Positions 24,301-38,100 of a stretch of DNA of 64,000 nt are shown piece after piece. The position numbers and the translations under genes are program-made. Numbering within the stretch: position 1 is the first letter of the stretch; each line of letters opens with the position of its first letter. Source of the stretch: Pardosa pseudoannulata (Eukaryota > Arthropoda > Arachnida > Araneae > Lycosidae); contig JAGEOH010000262.1 of NCBI GenBank assembly GCA_032207245.1, positions 1 through 64,000 of the forward strand, written 5' to 3'. The notes beneath the pieces are model-generated. The model saw nothing but the letters and a program-made list of their open reading frames with translations. It ran no database searches and was not told where the DNA came from.

Positions 24301-27300
24301 GTAGGGCAATGCTACGCAGCGGAGCGTAATAGCGGCTGGAATATTGCAGTGCTACGCAGCGGAGCGTAATAGCGGCTGGAATATTGCAGTGCTACGCAGC
24401 GGAGCGTAATAGCGGCTGGAATATTGCAGTGCTACGCAGCGGAGCGTAATAGCGGCTGGAGTAGGGCAATGCTACGCAGCGGAGCGTAATAGCGGCTGCT
24501 GGAATAGTGCAGTGCTACGCAGCGGAGCGTAATAGCGGCTGGAATATTGCAGTGCTACGCAGCGGAGCGTAATAGCGGCTGGAATAGTGCAGTGCTACGC
24601 AGCGGAGCGTAATAGCGGCTGGAATAGTGCAGTGCTACGCAGCGGAGCGTAATAGCGGGCTGGAATAGTGCAGTGCTACGCAGCGGAGCGTAATAGCGGC
24701 TGGAATAGTGCAGTGCTACGCAGCGGAGCGTAATAGCGGCTGGAATAGTGCAGTGCTACGCAGCGGAGCGTAATAGCGGCTGGAATAGTGCAGTGCTACG
24801 CAGCGGAGCGTAATAGCGGCTGCTGGAATAGTGCAGTGCTACGCAGCGGAGCGTAATAGCGGCTGCTGGAATAGTGCAGTGCTACGCAGCGGAGCGTAAT
24901 AGCGGCCGGAGTAGGGCAATGCTACGCAGCGGAGCGTAATAGCGGCCGGAGTAGGGCAATGCTACGCAGCGGAGCGTAATAGCGGCTGTGGAATAGTGCA
25001 GTGCTACGCAGCGGAGCGTAATAGCGGCTGGAATATTGCAGTGCTACGCAGCGGAGCGTAATAGCGGCTGGAATAGTGCAGTGCTACGCAGCGGAGCCTA
25101 ATAGCGGCTGCTGGAATAGTGCATGTGCTAACGCAGCGGAGCGTAATAGCGGCTGCTGGAATAGTGCAGTGCTACGCAGCGGAGCGTAATAGCGGCTGGA
25201 ATAGTGCAGTGCTACGCAGCGGAGCGTAATAGCGGCTGGAATAGTGCAGTGCTACGCAGCGGAGCGTAATAGCGGCTGGAATATTGCAGTGCTACGCAGC
25301 GGAGCGTAATAGCGGCTGGAATAGTGCAGTGCTACGCAGCGGAGCGTAATAGCGGCTGGAATATTGCAGTGCTACGCAGCGGAGCGTAATAGCGGCTGGA
25401 ATAGTGCAGTGCTACGCAGCGGAGCGTAATAGCGGCTGGAATAGTGCAGTGCTACGCAGCGGAGCGTAATAGCGGCTGGAATAGTGCAGTGCTACGCAGC
25501 GGAGCGTAATAGCGGCCGGAGTAGGGCAATGCTACGCAGCGGAGCGTAATAGCGGCCGGAGTAGGGCAGTGCTACGCAGCGGAGCGTAATAGCGGCTGGA
25601 ATATTGCAGTGCTACGCAGCGGAGCGTAATAGCGGCTGGAATATTGCAGTGCTACGCAGCGGAGCGTAATAGCGGCTGGAATATTGCAGTGCTACGCAGC
25701 GGAGCGTAATAGCGGGCTGGAATAGTGCAGTGCTACGCAGCGGAGCGTAATAGCGGCTGGAATAGTGCAGTGCTACGCAGCGGAGCGTAATAGCGGCTGC
25801 TGGAATATTGCAGTGCTACGCAGCGGAGCGTAATAGCGGCTGAATAGAATTTAGTGCAGTGCTTAACGCAGCGGAGCGTAATAGCGGCTGCTGGAATAGT
25901 GCAGTGCTACGCAGCGGAGCGTAATAGCGGCTGGAATATTGCAGTGCTACGCAGCGGAGCGTAATAGCGGCTGGAATAGTGCAGTGCTACGCAGCGGAGC
26001 GTAATAGCGTGCTGGAATAGTGCAGTGCTACGCAGCGGAGCGTAATAGCGGCTGGAATAGTGCAGTGCTACGCAGCGGAGCGTAATAGCGGCTGGAATAG
26101 TGCAGTGCTACGCAGCGGAGCGTAATAGCGGCTGGAATAGTGCAGTGCTACGCAGCGGAGCGTAATAGCGGCTGGAATAGTGCAGTGCTACGCAGCGGAG
26201 CGTAATAGCGCGGCTGGAATAGTGCAGTGCTACGCAGCGGAGCGTAATAGCGGCTGGAATAGTGCAGTGCTACGCAGCGGAGCGTAATAGCGGCTGCTGG
26301 AATAGTGCAGTGCTACGCAGCGGAGCGTAATAGCGGGCTGGAATATTGCAGTGCTACGCAGCGGAGCGTAATAGCGGCTGGAATAGTGCAGTGCTACGCA
26401 GCGGAGCGTAATAGCGGCTGCTGGAATAGTGCAATGCTACGCAGCGGAGCGTAATAGCGGCCGGAGTAGGGCAATGCTACGCAGCGGAGCGTAATAGCGG
26501 CCGGAGTAGGGCAATGCTACGCAGCGGAGCGTAATAGCGGCCGGAGTAGGGCAATGCTACGCAGCGGAGCGTAATAGCGGCCGGAGTAGGGCAATGCTAC
26601 GCAGCGGAGCGTAATAGCGGCCGGAGTAGGGCAATGCTACGCAGCGGAGCGTAATAGCGGCTGCTGGAATAGTGCAGTGCTACGCAGCGGAGCGTAATAG
26701 CGGCTGGAATAGTGCAGTGCTACGCAGCGGAGCGTAATAGCGGCTGGAATATTGCAGTGCTACGCAGCGGAGCCGTAATAGCGGCTGGAATAGTGCAGTG
26801 CTACGCAGCGGAGCGTAATAGCGGCCGGAGTAGGGCAATGCTACGCAGCGGAGCGTAATAGCGGCCGGAGTAGGGCAATGCTACGCAGCGGAGCGTAATA
26901 GCGGCTGCTGGAATATTGCAGTGCTACGCAGCGGAGCGTAATAGCGTGCTGGAATAGTGCAGTGCTACGCAGCGGAGCGTAATAGCGCTGCTGGAATAGT
27001 GCAGTGCTACGCAGCGGAGCGTAATAGCGGCTGCTGGAATAGTGCAGTGCTACGCAGCGGAGCGTAATAGCGGCTGCTGGAATAGTGCAGTGCTACGCAG
27101 CGGAGCGTAATAGCGGCCGGAGTAGGGCAATGCTACGCAGCGGAGCGTAATAGCGGCCGGAGTAGGGCAATGCTACGCAGCGGAGCGTAATAGCGGCCGG
27201 AGTAGGGCAATGCTACGCAGCGGAGCGTAATAGCGGCCGGAGTAGGGCAATGCTACGCAGCGGAGCGTAATAGCGGGCTGGAATATGCAGTGCTACGCAG

Positions 27301-30300
27301 CGGAGCGTAATAGCGGGCTGGAATAGTGCAGTGCTACGCAGCGGAGCGTAATAGCGGCTGGAATAGTGCAGTGCTACGCAGCGGAGCGTAATAGCGGCTG
27401 GAATAGTGCAGTGCTACGCAGCGGAGCGTAATAGCGGCTGCTGGAATATGCAGTGCTACGCAGCGGAGCGTAATAGCGGCTGGAATAGTGCAGTGCTACG
27501 CAGCGGAGCGTAATAGCGGCTGGCATATTGCAGTGCTACGCAGCGGAGCGTAATAGCGGCTGGAATATTGCAGTGCTACGCAGCGGAGCGTAATAGCGGC
27601 TGGAATAGTGCAGTGCTACGCAGCGGAGCGTAATAGCGGCTGCTGGAATAGTGCAGTGCTACGCAGCGGAGCGTAATAGCGGCTGCTGGAATAGTGCAGT
27701 GCTACGCAGCGGAGCGTAATAGCGGTGCTGGAATAGTTATTTTGCAAAACGGGTGCTACGCAGCGGAGCGTAATAGCGGACGGCTGGAATAGTGCAGTGC
27801 TACGCAGCGGAGCGTAATAGCGCTGCTGGAATATTGCAGTGCTACGCAGCGGAGCGTAATAGCTGGCTGGAATAGTGCAGTGCTACGCAGCGGAGCGTAA
27901 TAGCGGCTGGAATAGTGCAGTGCTACGCAGCGGAGCCTAATAGCGGCTGCTGAAATGGATTAGTGCAGTGCTACGCAGCGGAGCGTAATAGCGGCTGCTG
28001 GAATAGTGCAATGCTACGCAGCGGAGCGTAATAGCGGCCGGAGTAGGGCAATGCTACGCAGCGGAGCGTAATAGCGGCCGGAGTAGGGCAATGCTACGCA
28101 GCGGAGCGTAATAGCGGCTGCTGGAATAGTGCAGTGCTACGCAGCGGAGCGTAATAGCGGCTGCTGGAATAGTGCAGTGCTACGCAGCGGAGCGTAATAG
28201 CGGCTGCTGGAATAGTGCAGTGCTACGCAGCGGAGCCTAATAGCGGCTGCTGGAATAAGTGCAATGCTACGCAGCGGAGCGTAATAGCGGCTGCTGGAAT
28301 AGTGCAATGCTACGCAGCGGAGCGTAATAGCGGCCGGAGTAGGGCAATGCTACGCAGCGGAGCGTAATAGCGGCTGGAATAGTGCAGTGCTACGCAGCGG
28401 AGCCGTAATAGCGGCTGGAATAGTGCAGTGCTACGCAGCGGAGCGTAATAGCGGCTGCTGGAATAGTGCAGTGCTACGCAGCGGAGCCTAATAGCGGCTG
28501 GAATATTGCAGTGCTACGCAGCGGAGCGTAATAGCGGCTGGAATAGTGCAGTGCTACGCAGCGGAGCCTAATAGCGGCTGCTGAATAGTGCAGTGCTACG
28601 CAGCGGAGCGTAATAGCGGCTGGAATAGTGCAGTGCTACGCAGCGGAGCCGTAATAGCGGCTGGAATAGTGCAGTGCTACGCAGCGGAGCGTAATAGCGG
28701 CTGGAATAGTGCAGTGCTACGCAGCGGAGCCGTAATAGCGGGCTGGAATAGTGCAGTGCTACGCAGCGGAGCCTAATAGCGGCTGCTGGAATAGTTTATT
28801 GCAGTGCTACGCAGCGGAGCGGAGTATTTATTGGTAATAGCGGCCGGAGTAGAGCAATGCTACGCAGCGGAGCGTAATAGCGGCTGCTGGAATAGTGCAG
28901 TGCTACGCAGCGGAGCGTAATAGCGGCCGGAGTAGAGCAATGCTACGCAGCGGAGCGTAATAGCGGCTGCTGGAATAGTGCAGTGCTACGCAGCGGAGCG
29001 TAATAGCGGCTGCTGGAATATTGCAGTGCTACGCAGCGGAGCGTTAATAGCGGCTGCTGGAATAGTGCAGTGCTACGCAGCGGAGCGTAATAGCGCGGCT
29101 GGAATATTGCAGTGCTACGCAGCGGAGCGTAATAGCGGCTGGAATAGTGCAGTGCTACGCAGCGGAGCGTAATAGCGGCTGGAATATTGCAGTGCTACGC
29201 AGCGGAGCGTAATAGCGGCTGGAATATTGCAGTGCTACGCAGCGGAGCGTAATAGCGGCTGGAATATTGCAGTGCTACGCAGCGGAGCGTAATAGCGGCT
29301 GGAATATTGCAGTGCTACGCAGCGGAGCGTAATAGCGGCTGGAATATTGCAGTGCTACGCAGCGGAGCGTAATAGCGGCTGGATGGAATAGTGCAGTGCT
29401 ACGCAGCGGAGCCGTAATAGCGGCTGGAATAGTGCAGTGCTACGCAGCGGAGCGTAATAGCGGCCGGAGTAGAGCAATGCTACGCAGCGGAGCGTAATAG
29501 CGGCTGGAATAGTGCAATGCTACGCAGCGGAGCGTAATAGCGGCCGGAGTAGGGCAATGCTACGCAGCGGAGCGTAATAGCGGCTGGAATATTGCAGTGC
29601 TAAGCGCGGCAGAGCGTAATAGCGGCTGGAATAGTGCAGTGCTACGCGGCAGAGCGTAATAGCGGCTGGAATATTGCAGTGCTACGCAGCGGAGCGTAAT
29701 AGCGGCTGGAATATTGCAGTGCTACGCAGCGGAGCGTAATAGCGGCTGGAATATTGCAGTGCTACGCAGCGGAGCGTAATAGCGGCTGGAATATTGCAGT
29801 GCTACGCAGCGGAGCGTAATAGCGGCTGCTGGAATATTGCAGTGCTACGCAGCGGAGCGTAATAGCGGCTGGAATATTGCAGTGCTACGCAGCGGAGCGT
29901 AATAGCGGCTGGAATATTGCAGTGCTACGCAGCGGAGCGTAATAGCGGCTGCTGGAATAGTGCAGTGCTACGCAGCGGAGCGTAATAGCGGCCGGAGTAG
30001 GGCAATGCTACGCAGCGGAGCCGTAATAGCGGCTGCTGGAATAGTGCAGTGCTACGCAGCGGAGCGTAATAGCGGCCGGAATAGTGCAGTGCTACGCAGC
30101 GGAGCGTAATAGCGCTGCTGGAATAGTGCAGTGCTACGCAGCGGAGCGTAATAGCGGCTGCTGGAATAGTGCAGTGCTACGCAGCGGAGCCGTAATAGCG
30201 GGCTGGAATAGTGCAGTGCTACGCAGCGGAGCGTAATAGCGGCTGGAATAGTGCAGTGCTACGCAGCGGAGCGTAATAGCGGCTGCTGGAATAGTGCAGT

Positions 30301-33300
30301 GCTACGCAGCGGAGCGTAATAGCGGCTGGAATAGTGCAGTGCTACGCAGCGGAGCGTAATAGCGGCTGGAATAGTGCAGTGCTACGCAGCGGAGCGTAAT
30401 AGCGGCTGGAATAGTGCAGTGCTACGCAGCGGAGCCGTAATAGCGGCTGGAATATTGCAGTGCTACGCAGCGGAGCGTAATAGCGGCTGGAATAGTGCAG
30501 TGCTACGCAGCGGAGCGTAATAGCGGCCGGAATAGTGCAGTGCTACGCAGCGGAGCGTAATAGCGGCTGGAATATTGCAGTGCTACGCAGCGGAGCGTAA
30601 TAGCGGCTGGAATAGTGCAGTGCTACGCAGCGGAGCGTAATAGCGGCTGCTGGAATAGTGCAGTGCTACGCAGCGGAGCGTAATAGCGGCTGGAATAGTG
30701 CAGTGCTACGCAGCGGAGCGTAATAGCGGCTGGAATAGTGCAGTGCTACGCAGCGGAGCGTAATAGCGGCTGGAATAGTGCAGTGCTACGCAGCGGAGCG
30801 TAATAGCGGCTGCTGGAATAGTGCAGTGCTACGCAGCGGAGCGTAATAGCGGCTGCTGGAATAGTGCAGTGCTACGCAGCGGAGCCGTAATAGCGGCTGG
30901 AATAGTGCAGTGCTACGCAGCGGAGCGTAATAGCGGCTGGAATATTGCAGTGCTACGCAGCGGAGCGTAATAGCGGCTGGAATATGGCAGTGCTACGCAG
31001 CGGAGCGTAATAGCGGCCGGAGTAGGGCAATGCTACGCAGCGGAGCGTAATAGCGGCCGGAGTAGGGCAATGCTACGCAGCGGAGCGTAATAGCGGCCGG
31101 AGTAGGGCAATGCTACGCAGCGGAGCGTAATAGCGGCCGGAGTAGGGCAATGCTACGCAGCGGAGCCTAATAGCGGCCGGAGTAGGGCAATGCTACGCAG
31201 CGGAGCGTAATAGCGGCTGGAATAGTGCAGTGCTACGCAGCGGAGCGTAATAGCGCTGCTGGAATAGTGCAGTGCTACGCAGCGGAGCGTAATAGCGGCT
31301 GGAATAGTGCAGTGCTACGCAGCGGAGCGTAATAGCGGCTGCTGGAATAGTGCAGTGCTTACGCAGCGGAGCGTAATAGCGGCTGGAATATTGCAGTGCT
31401 ACGCAGCGGAGCGTAATAGCGGCTGGAATAGTGCAGTGCTACGCAGCGGAGCGTAATAGCGGCCGGAGTAGGGCAATGCTACGCAGCGGAGCGTAATAGC
31501 GGCCGGAGTAGTGCAGTGCTACGCAGCGGAGCGTAATAGCGGCTGCTGGAATATTGCAGTGCTACGCAGCGGAGCGTAATAGCGCTGCTGGAATAGTGCA
31601 GTGCTACGCAGCGGAGCGTAATAGCGGCCGGAGTAGGGCAATGCTACGCAGCGGAGCGTAATAGCGGCCGGAGTAGGGCAATGCTACGCAGCGGAGCGTA
31701 ATAGCGGCCGGAGTAGGGCAATGCTACGCAGCGGAGCGTAATAGCGGCCGGAGTAGGGCAATGCTACGCAGCGGAGCGTAATAGCGGCTGCTGGAATAGT
31801 GCAGTGCTACGCAGCGGAGCGTAATAGCGGGCTGGAATAGTGCAGTGCTACGCAGCGGAGCGTAATAGCGGGCTGGAATAGTGCAGTGCTACGCAGCGGA
31901 GCGTAATAGCGGCTGCTGGAATAGTGCAGTGCTACGCAGCGGAGCGTAATAGCGGCTGGAATAGTGCAGTGCTACGCAGCGGAGCCTAATAGCGGCTGGA
32001 ATTTGTGCAGTGCTACGCAGCGGAGCGTAATAGCGGCTGGAATATTGCAGTGCTACGCAGCGGAGCGTAATAGCGGCTGCTGGAATAGTGCAGTGCTACG
32101 CAGCGGAGCGTAATAGCGGGCTGGAATAGTGCAGTGCTACGCAGCGGAGCGTAATAGCGGCTGGAATAGTGCAGTGCTACGCAGCGGAGCGTAATAGCGG
32201 CTGTGGAATAGTGCAGTGCTACGCAGCGGAGCGTAATAGCGGCTGGAATATTGCAGTGCTACGCAGCGGAGCGTAATAGCGGCTGGAATAGTGCAGTGCT
32301 ACGCAGCGGAGCGTAATAGCGGCCGGAGTAGGGCAGTGCTACGCAGCGGAGCGTAATAGCGGCTGGAGTAGGGCAGTGCTACGCAGCGGAGCGTAATAGC
32401 GGCTGGAATATTGCAGTGCTACGCAGCGGAGCGTAATAGCGGCCGGAATATTGCAGTGCTACGCAGCGGAGCGTAATAGCGGCTGGAATAGTGCAGTGCT
32501 ACGCAGCGGAGCGTAATAGCGGCTGCTGGAATAGTGCAGTGCTACGCAGCGGAGCGTAATAGCGGCTGCTGGAATAGTGCAGTGCTACGCAGCGGAGCGT
32601 AATAGCGGCTGGAATAGTGCAGTGCTACGCAGCGGAGCGTAATAGCGGGCTGGAATAGTGCAGTGCTACGCAGCGGAGCGTAATAGCGGCTGCTGGAATA
32701 GTGCAGTGCTACGCAGCGGAGCGTAATAGCGGCTGGAATAGTGCAGTGCTACGCAGCGGAGCGTAATAGCGGCTGCTGGAATAGTGCAGTGCTACGCAGC
32801 GGAGCGTAATAGCGGCTGGAATAGTGCAGTGCTACGCAGCGGAGCGTAATAGCGGCTGGAATATTGCAGTGCTACGCAGCGGAGCGTAATAGCGGCTGCT
32901 GGAATATTGCAGTGCTACGCAGCGGAGCGTAATAGCGGCTGGCATATTGCAGTGCTACGCAGCGGAGCGTAATAGCGGCTGGAATAGTGCAGTGCTACGC
33001 AGCGGAGCGTAATAGCGGCTGCTGGCATATTGCAGTGCTACGCAGCGGAGCGTAATAGCGGCTGCTGGAATAGTGCAGTGCTACGCAGCGGAGCGTAATA
33101 GCGGCTGGAATATTGCAGTGCTACGCAGCGGAGCGTAATAGCGGCTGCTGGAATAGTGCAGTGCTACGCAGCGGAGCGTAATAGCGGCCGGAGTAGGGCA
33201 ATGCTACGCAGCGGAGCGTAATAGCGGCCGGAGTAGGGCAATGCTACGCAGCGGAGCGTAATAGCGGCCGGAGTAGGGCAATGCTACGCAGCGGAGCGTA

Positions 33301-36300
33301 ATAGCGGCCGGAGTAGTGCAGTGCTACGCAGCGGAGCGTAATAGCGGCTGCTGGAATATTGCAGTGCTACGCAGCGGAGCGTAATAGCGGCTGGAATATT
33401 GCAGTGCTACGCAGCGGAGCGTAATAGCGGCTGCTGGAATAGTGCAGTGCTACGCAGCGGAGCGTAATAGCGGGCTGGAATAGTGCAGTGCTACGCAGCG
33501 GAGCGTAATAGCGGCTGGAATAGTGCAGTGCTACGCAGCGGAGCGTAATAGCGGGCTGGAATAGTGCAGTGCTACGCAGCGGAGCGTAATAGCGGCGGCC
33601 GGAATATTGCAGTGCTACGCAGCGGAGCGTAATAGCGGCTGGAATATTGCAGTGCTACGCAGCGGAGCGTAATAGCGGCTGCTGGAATAGGGCAATGCTA
33701 CGCAGCGGAGCGTAATAGCGGCCGGAGTAGGGCAATGCTACGCAGCGGAGCGTAATAGCGGCCGGAGTAGGGCAATGCTACGCAGCGGAGCGTAATAGCG
33801 GCCGGAGTAGGGCAATGCTACGCAGCGGAGCGTAATAGCGGCCGGAGTAGGGCAATGCTACGCAGCGGAGCGTAATAGCGGCTGGAATAGTGCAGTGCTA
33901 CGCAGCGGAGCGTAATAGCGGCTGCTGGAATAGTGCAGTGCTACGCAGCGGAGCGTAATAGCGGCTGGAATAGTGCAGTGCTACGCAGCGGAGCGTAATA
34001 GCGGCTGCTGGAATAGTGCAGTGCTACGCAGCGGAGCGTAATAGCGGCTGCTGGAATAGTGCAGTGCTACGCAGCGGAGCGTAATAGCGGCTGGAATAGT
34101 GCAGTGCTACGCAGCGGAGCGTAATAGCGGCTGCTGGAATAGTGCAGTGCTACGCGCAGCGGAGCGTAATAGCGGCTGGAATAGTGCAGTGCTACGCAGC
34201 GGAGCGTAATAGCGGCCGGAGTAGAGCAATGCTACGCAGCGGAGCGTAATAGCGGCCGAAGTAGAGCAATGCTACGCAGCGGAGCGTAATAGCGCTGCTG
34301 GAATAGTGCAGTGCTACGCAGCGGAGCGTAATAGCGGCTGGAATAGTGCAGTGCTACGCAGCGGAGCGTAATAGCGGCTGCTGGAATAGTGCAGTGCTAC
34401 GCAGCGGAGCGTAATAGCGCTGCTGGAATAGTGCAGTGCTACGCAGCGGAGCGTAATAGCGGCTGGAATAGTGCAGTGCTACGCAGCGGAGCGTAATAGC
34501 GGCTGGAATATTGCAGTGCTACGCAGCGGAGCGTAATAGCGGCTGGAATATTGCAGTGCTACGCAGCGGAGCGTAATAGCGGCTGGAGTAGGGCAATGCT
34601 ACGCAGCGGAGCGTAATAGCGGCTGCTGGAATAGTGCAATGCTACGCAGCGGAGCGTAATAGCGGCCGGAGTAGAGCAATGCTACGCAGCGGAGCGTAAT
34701 AGCGGCCGGAGTAGAGCAATGCTACGCAGCGGAGCGTAATAGCGGCTGCTGGAATAGTGCAGTGCTACGCAGCGGAGCGTAATAGCGGCGCTGGAATAGT
34801 GCAGTGCTACGCAGCGGAGCGTAATAGCGGCTGGAATAGTGCAGTGCTACGCAGCGGAGCGTAATAGCGGGCTGGAATAGTGCAGTGCTACGCAGCGGAG
34901 CGTAATAGCGGCTGCTGGAATAGTGCAGTGCTACGCAGCGGAGCGTAATAGCGGCTGCTGGAATAGTGCAGTGCTACGCAGCGGAGCGTAATAGCGGCTG
35001 GAATATTGCAGTGCTACGCAGCGGAGCGTAATAGCGGCTGCTGGAATAGTGCAGTGCTACGCAGCGGAGCGTAATAGCGGCTGCTGGAATAGTGCAGTGC
35101 TACGCAGCGGAGCGTAATAGCGGCTGGAATAGTGCAGTGCTACGCAGCGGAGCGTAATAGCGGCTGGAATAGTGCAATGCTACGCAGCGGAGCGTAATAG
35201 CGGCCGGAGTAGGGCAATGCTACGCAGCGGAGCGTAATAGCGGCCGGAGTAGGGCAATGCTACGCAGCGGAGCGTAATAGCGGCTGCTGGAATAGTGCAG
35301 TGCTACGCAGCGGAGCGTAATAGCGTGCTGGAATAGTGCAGTGCTACGCAGCGGAGCGTAATAGCGCTGCTGGAATAGTGCAGTGCTACGCAGCGGAGCG
35401 TAATAGCGGCTGGCATATTGCAGTGCTACGCAGCGGAGCGTAATAGCGGCTGCGTGGAATAGTGCAGTGCTACGCAGCGGAGCGTAATAGCGGCTGCTGG
35501 AATAGTGCAGTGCTACGCAGCGGAGCGTAATAGCGGCTGCTGGAATAGTGCAGTGGTACGCAGCGGAAGCGTAATAGCGGCTGGAATAGTGCAGTGCTAC
35601 GCAGCGGAGCGTAATAGCGGGCTGGAATAGTGCAGTGCTACGCAGCGGAGCGTAATAGCGGCCGGAATATTGCAGTGCTACGCAGCGGAGCGTAATAGCG
35701 GGCTGGAATAGTGCAGTGCTACGCAGCGGAGCGTAATAGCGGCTGGAATAGTGCAGTGCTACGCAGCGGAGCGTAATAGCGGCTGGAATAGTGCAGTGCT
35801 ACGCAGCGGAGCGTAATAGCGGCTGCTGGAATAGTGCAGTGCTACGCAGCGGAGCGTAATAGCGGCCGGAGTAGGGCAATGCTACGCAGCGGAGCGTAAT
35901 AGCGGCTGCTGGAATAGTGCAGTGCTACGCAGCGGAGCGTAATAGCGGGCTGGAATATTGCAATGCTACGCAGCGGAGCGTAATAGCGGCTGCTGGAATA
36001 GTGCAATGCTACGCAGCGGAGCGTAATAGCGGCCGGAGTAGGGCAATGCTACGCAGCGGAGCGTAATAGCGGCTAGCTGGAATATAGTGCAGTGCTCACG
36101 CAGCGGAGCGTAATAGCGGCTGGAATATTGCAGTGCTACGCAGCGGAGCGTAATAGCGGCTGGAATAGTGCAGTGCTACGCAGCGGAGCGTAATAGCGGC
36201 TGCTGGAATAGTGCAGTGCTACGCAGCGGAGCGTAATAGCGCTGCTGGAATAGTGCAGTGCTACGCAGCGGAGCGTAATAGCGGCTGGAATAGTGCAGTG

Positions 36301-38100
36301 CTACGCAGCGGAGCGTAATAGCGGCTGGAATAGTGCAGTGCTACGCAGCGGAGCGTAATAGCGGCTGGAATATTGCAGTGCTACGCAGCGGAGCGTAATA
36401 GCGGCTGCTGGAATAGTGCAGTGCTACGCAGCGGAGCGTAATAGCGGCTGGAATAGTGCAGTGCTACGCAGCGGAGCGTAATAGCGGCGCTGGAATATTG
36501 CAGTGCTACGCAGCGGAGCGTAATAGCGGCTGCTGGAATAGTGCAGTGCTACGCAGCGGAGCGTAATAGCGGCTGGAATAGTGCAGTGCTACGCAGCGGA
36601 GCGTAATAGCGGCTGGAATAGTGCAGTGCTACGCAGCGGAGCGTAATAGCGGGCTGGAATAGTGCAGTGGTACGCAGCGGAGCGTAATAGCGGCTGGAAT
36701 AGTGCAGTGCTACGCAGCGGAGCGTAATAGCGGCTGGAATAGTGCAGTGCTACGCAGCGGAGCGTAATAGCGGCTGGAATAGTGCAGTGCTACGCAGCGG
36801 AGCGTAATAGCGGCTGGAATAGTGCAGTGCTACGCAGCGGAGCGTAATAGCGGCTGCTGGAATAGTGCAGTGCTACGCAGCGGAGCGTAATAGCGGCCGG
36901 AATATTGCAGTGCTACGCAGCGGAGCGTAATAGCGGCTGGAATATTGCAGTGCTACGCAGCGGAGCGTAATAGCGGCTGGAATAGTGCAGTTACGCAGCG
37001 GAGCGTAATAGCGGCTGGATTATTGCAGTGCTACGCAGCGGAGCGTAATAGCGGCTGCTGGAATAGTGCAGTGCTACGCAGCGGAGCGTAATAGCGGCCG
37101 GAGTAGGGCAATGCTACGCAGCGGAGCGTAATAGCGGCCGGAGTAGGGCAATGCTACGCAGCGGAGCGTAATAGCGGCCGGAGTAGGGCAATGCTACGCA
37201 GCGGAGCGTAATAGCGGCTGCTGGAATAGGTGCAGTGCTACGCAGCGGAGCGTAATAGCGGCCGGAGTAGAGCAATGCTACGCAGCGGAGCGTAATAGCG
37301 GCCGGAGTAGAGCAATGCTACGCAGCGGAGCGTAATAGCGGCCGGAGTAGGGCAATGCTACGCAGCGGAGCGTAATAGCGGCCGGAGTAGGGCAATGCTA
37401 CGCAGCGGAGCGTAATAGCGGCTGCTGAATAGTGCAGTTGCAATGCTACGCAGCGGAGCGTAATAGCGGCTGCTGGAATAGTGCAGTGCTACGCAGCGGA
37501 GCCGTAATAGCGGGCTGGAATAGTGCAGTGCTACGCAGCGGAGCGTAATAGCGGCTGGAATATTGCAGTGCTACGCAGCGGAGCGTAATAGCGGCTGGAA
37601 TAGTGCAGTGCTACGCAGCGGAGCGTAATAGCGGCTGCTGGAATAGTGCAGTGCTACGCAGCGGAGCGTAATAGCGGCTGCTGGAATAGTGCAGTGCTAG
37701 CGCAGCGGAGCGTAATAGCGGCTGGAATAGTGCAGTGCTACGCAGCGGAGCGTAATAGCGGCTGGAATAGTGCAGTGCTACGCAGCGGAGCGTAATAGCG
37801 GCTGCTGGAATAGTGCAGTGCTACGCAGCGGAGCGTAATAGCGGCTGGCATATTGCAGTGCTACGCAGCGGAGCGTAATAGCGGCTGCTGGAATAGTGCA
37901 ATGCTACGCAGCGGAGCGTAATAGCGGCTGGAATATTGCAGTGCTACGCAGCGGAGCGTAATAGCGGCTGGAATATTGCAGTGCTACGCAGCGGAGCGTA
38001 ATAGCGGCTGCTGGAATAGTGCAGTGGCTACGCAGCGGAGCGTAATAGCGGCTGCTGGAATAGTGCAATGCTACGCAGCGGAGCGTAATAGCGGCTGCTG
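15343..38100. repeat. SatB zone 6: mosaic of 40/43-bp units with GGAGTAGGGCAATG subfamily
   Basis: The longest zone. Three main unit types alternate: 40-bp GGAATATTGCAGTG, 40/43-bp GGAATAGTGCAGTG, and a 40-bp subfamily GGCCGGAGTAGGGCAATG, first seen at 15,343, 15,383 and 15,423. That subfamily comes in runs of 2-6 units (for example ~26,458-26,640, ~27,118-27,270, ~31,018-31,200, ~31,626-31,780, ~33,686-33,870, ~37,086-37,200). A GGAGTAGAGCAATG sub-variant occurs near 23.5, 28.9, 34.2-34.7 and 37.3 kb. AATAGT and GCTGCT forms rise steadily to the right. The order of types is irregular, so I see no strict higher-order repeat. Private insertions that could anchor reads lie near 16,070-16,100, 25,840-25,870, 27,725-27,755 and 28,790-28,840. 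Confidence 0.93.
17300..17600. repeat. Run of CGCAGCAGAGCG / GCGGGCGG units
   Basis: Seven or so consecutive 40-bp units share two linked changes: CAGCAGAGCG for CAGCGGAGCG, and TAGCGGGCGGAATATT for TAGCGGCTGGAATATT. The same linked pair recurs at ~8,600-8,705, ~17,960-18,030, ~20,795-20,850 and parts of ~21,080-21,270. Linkage of the two changes shows that these runs share descent rather than repeated mutation. Confidence 0.85.
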
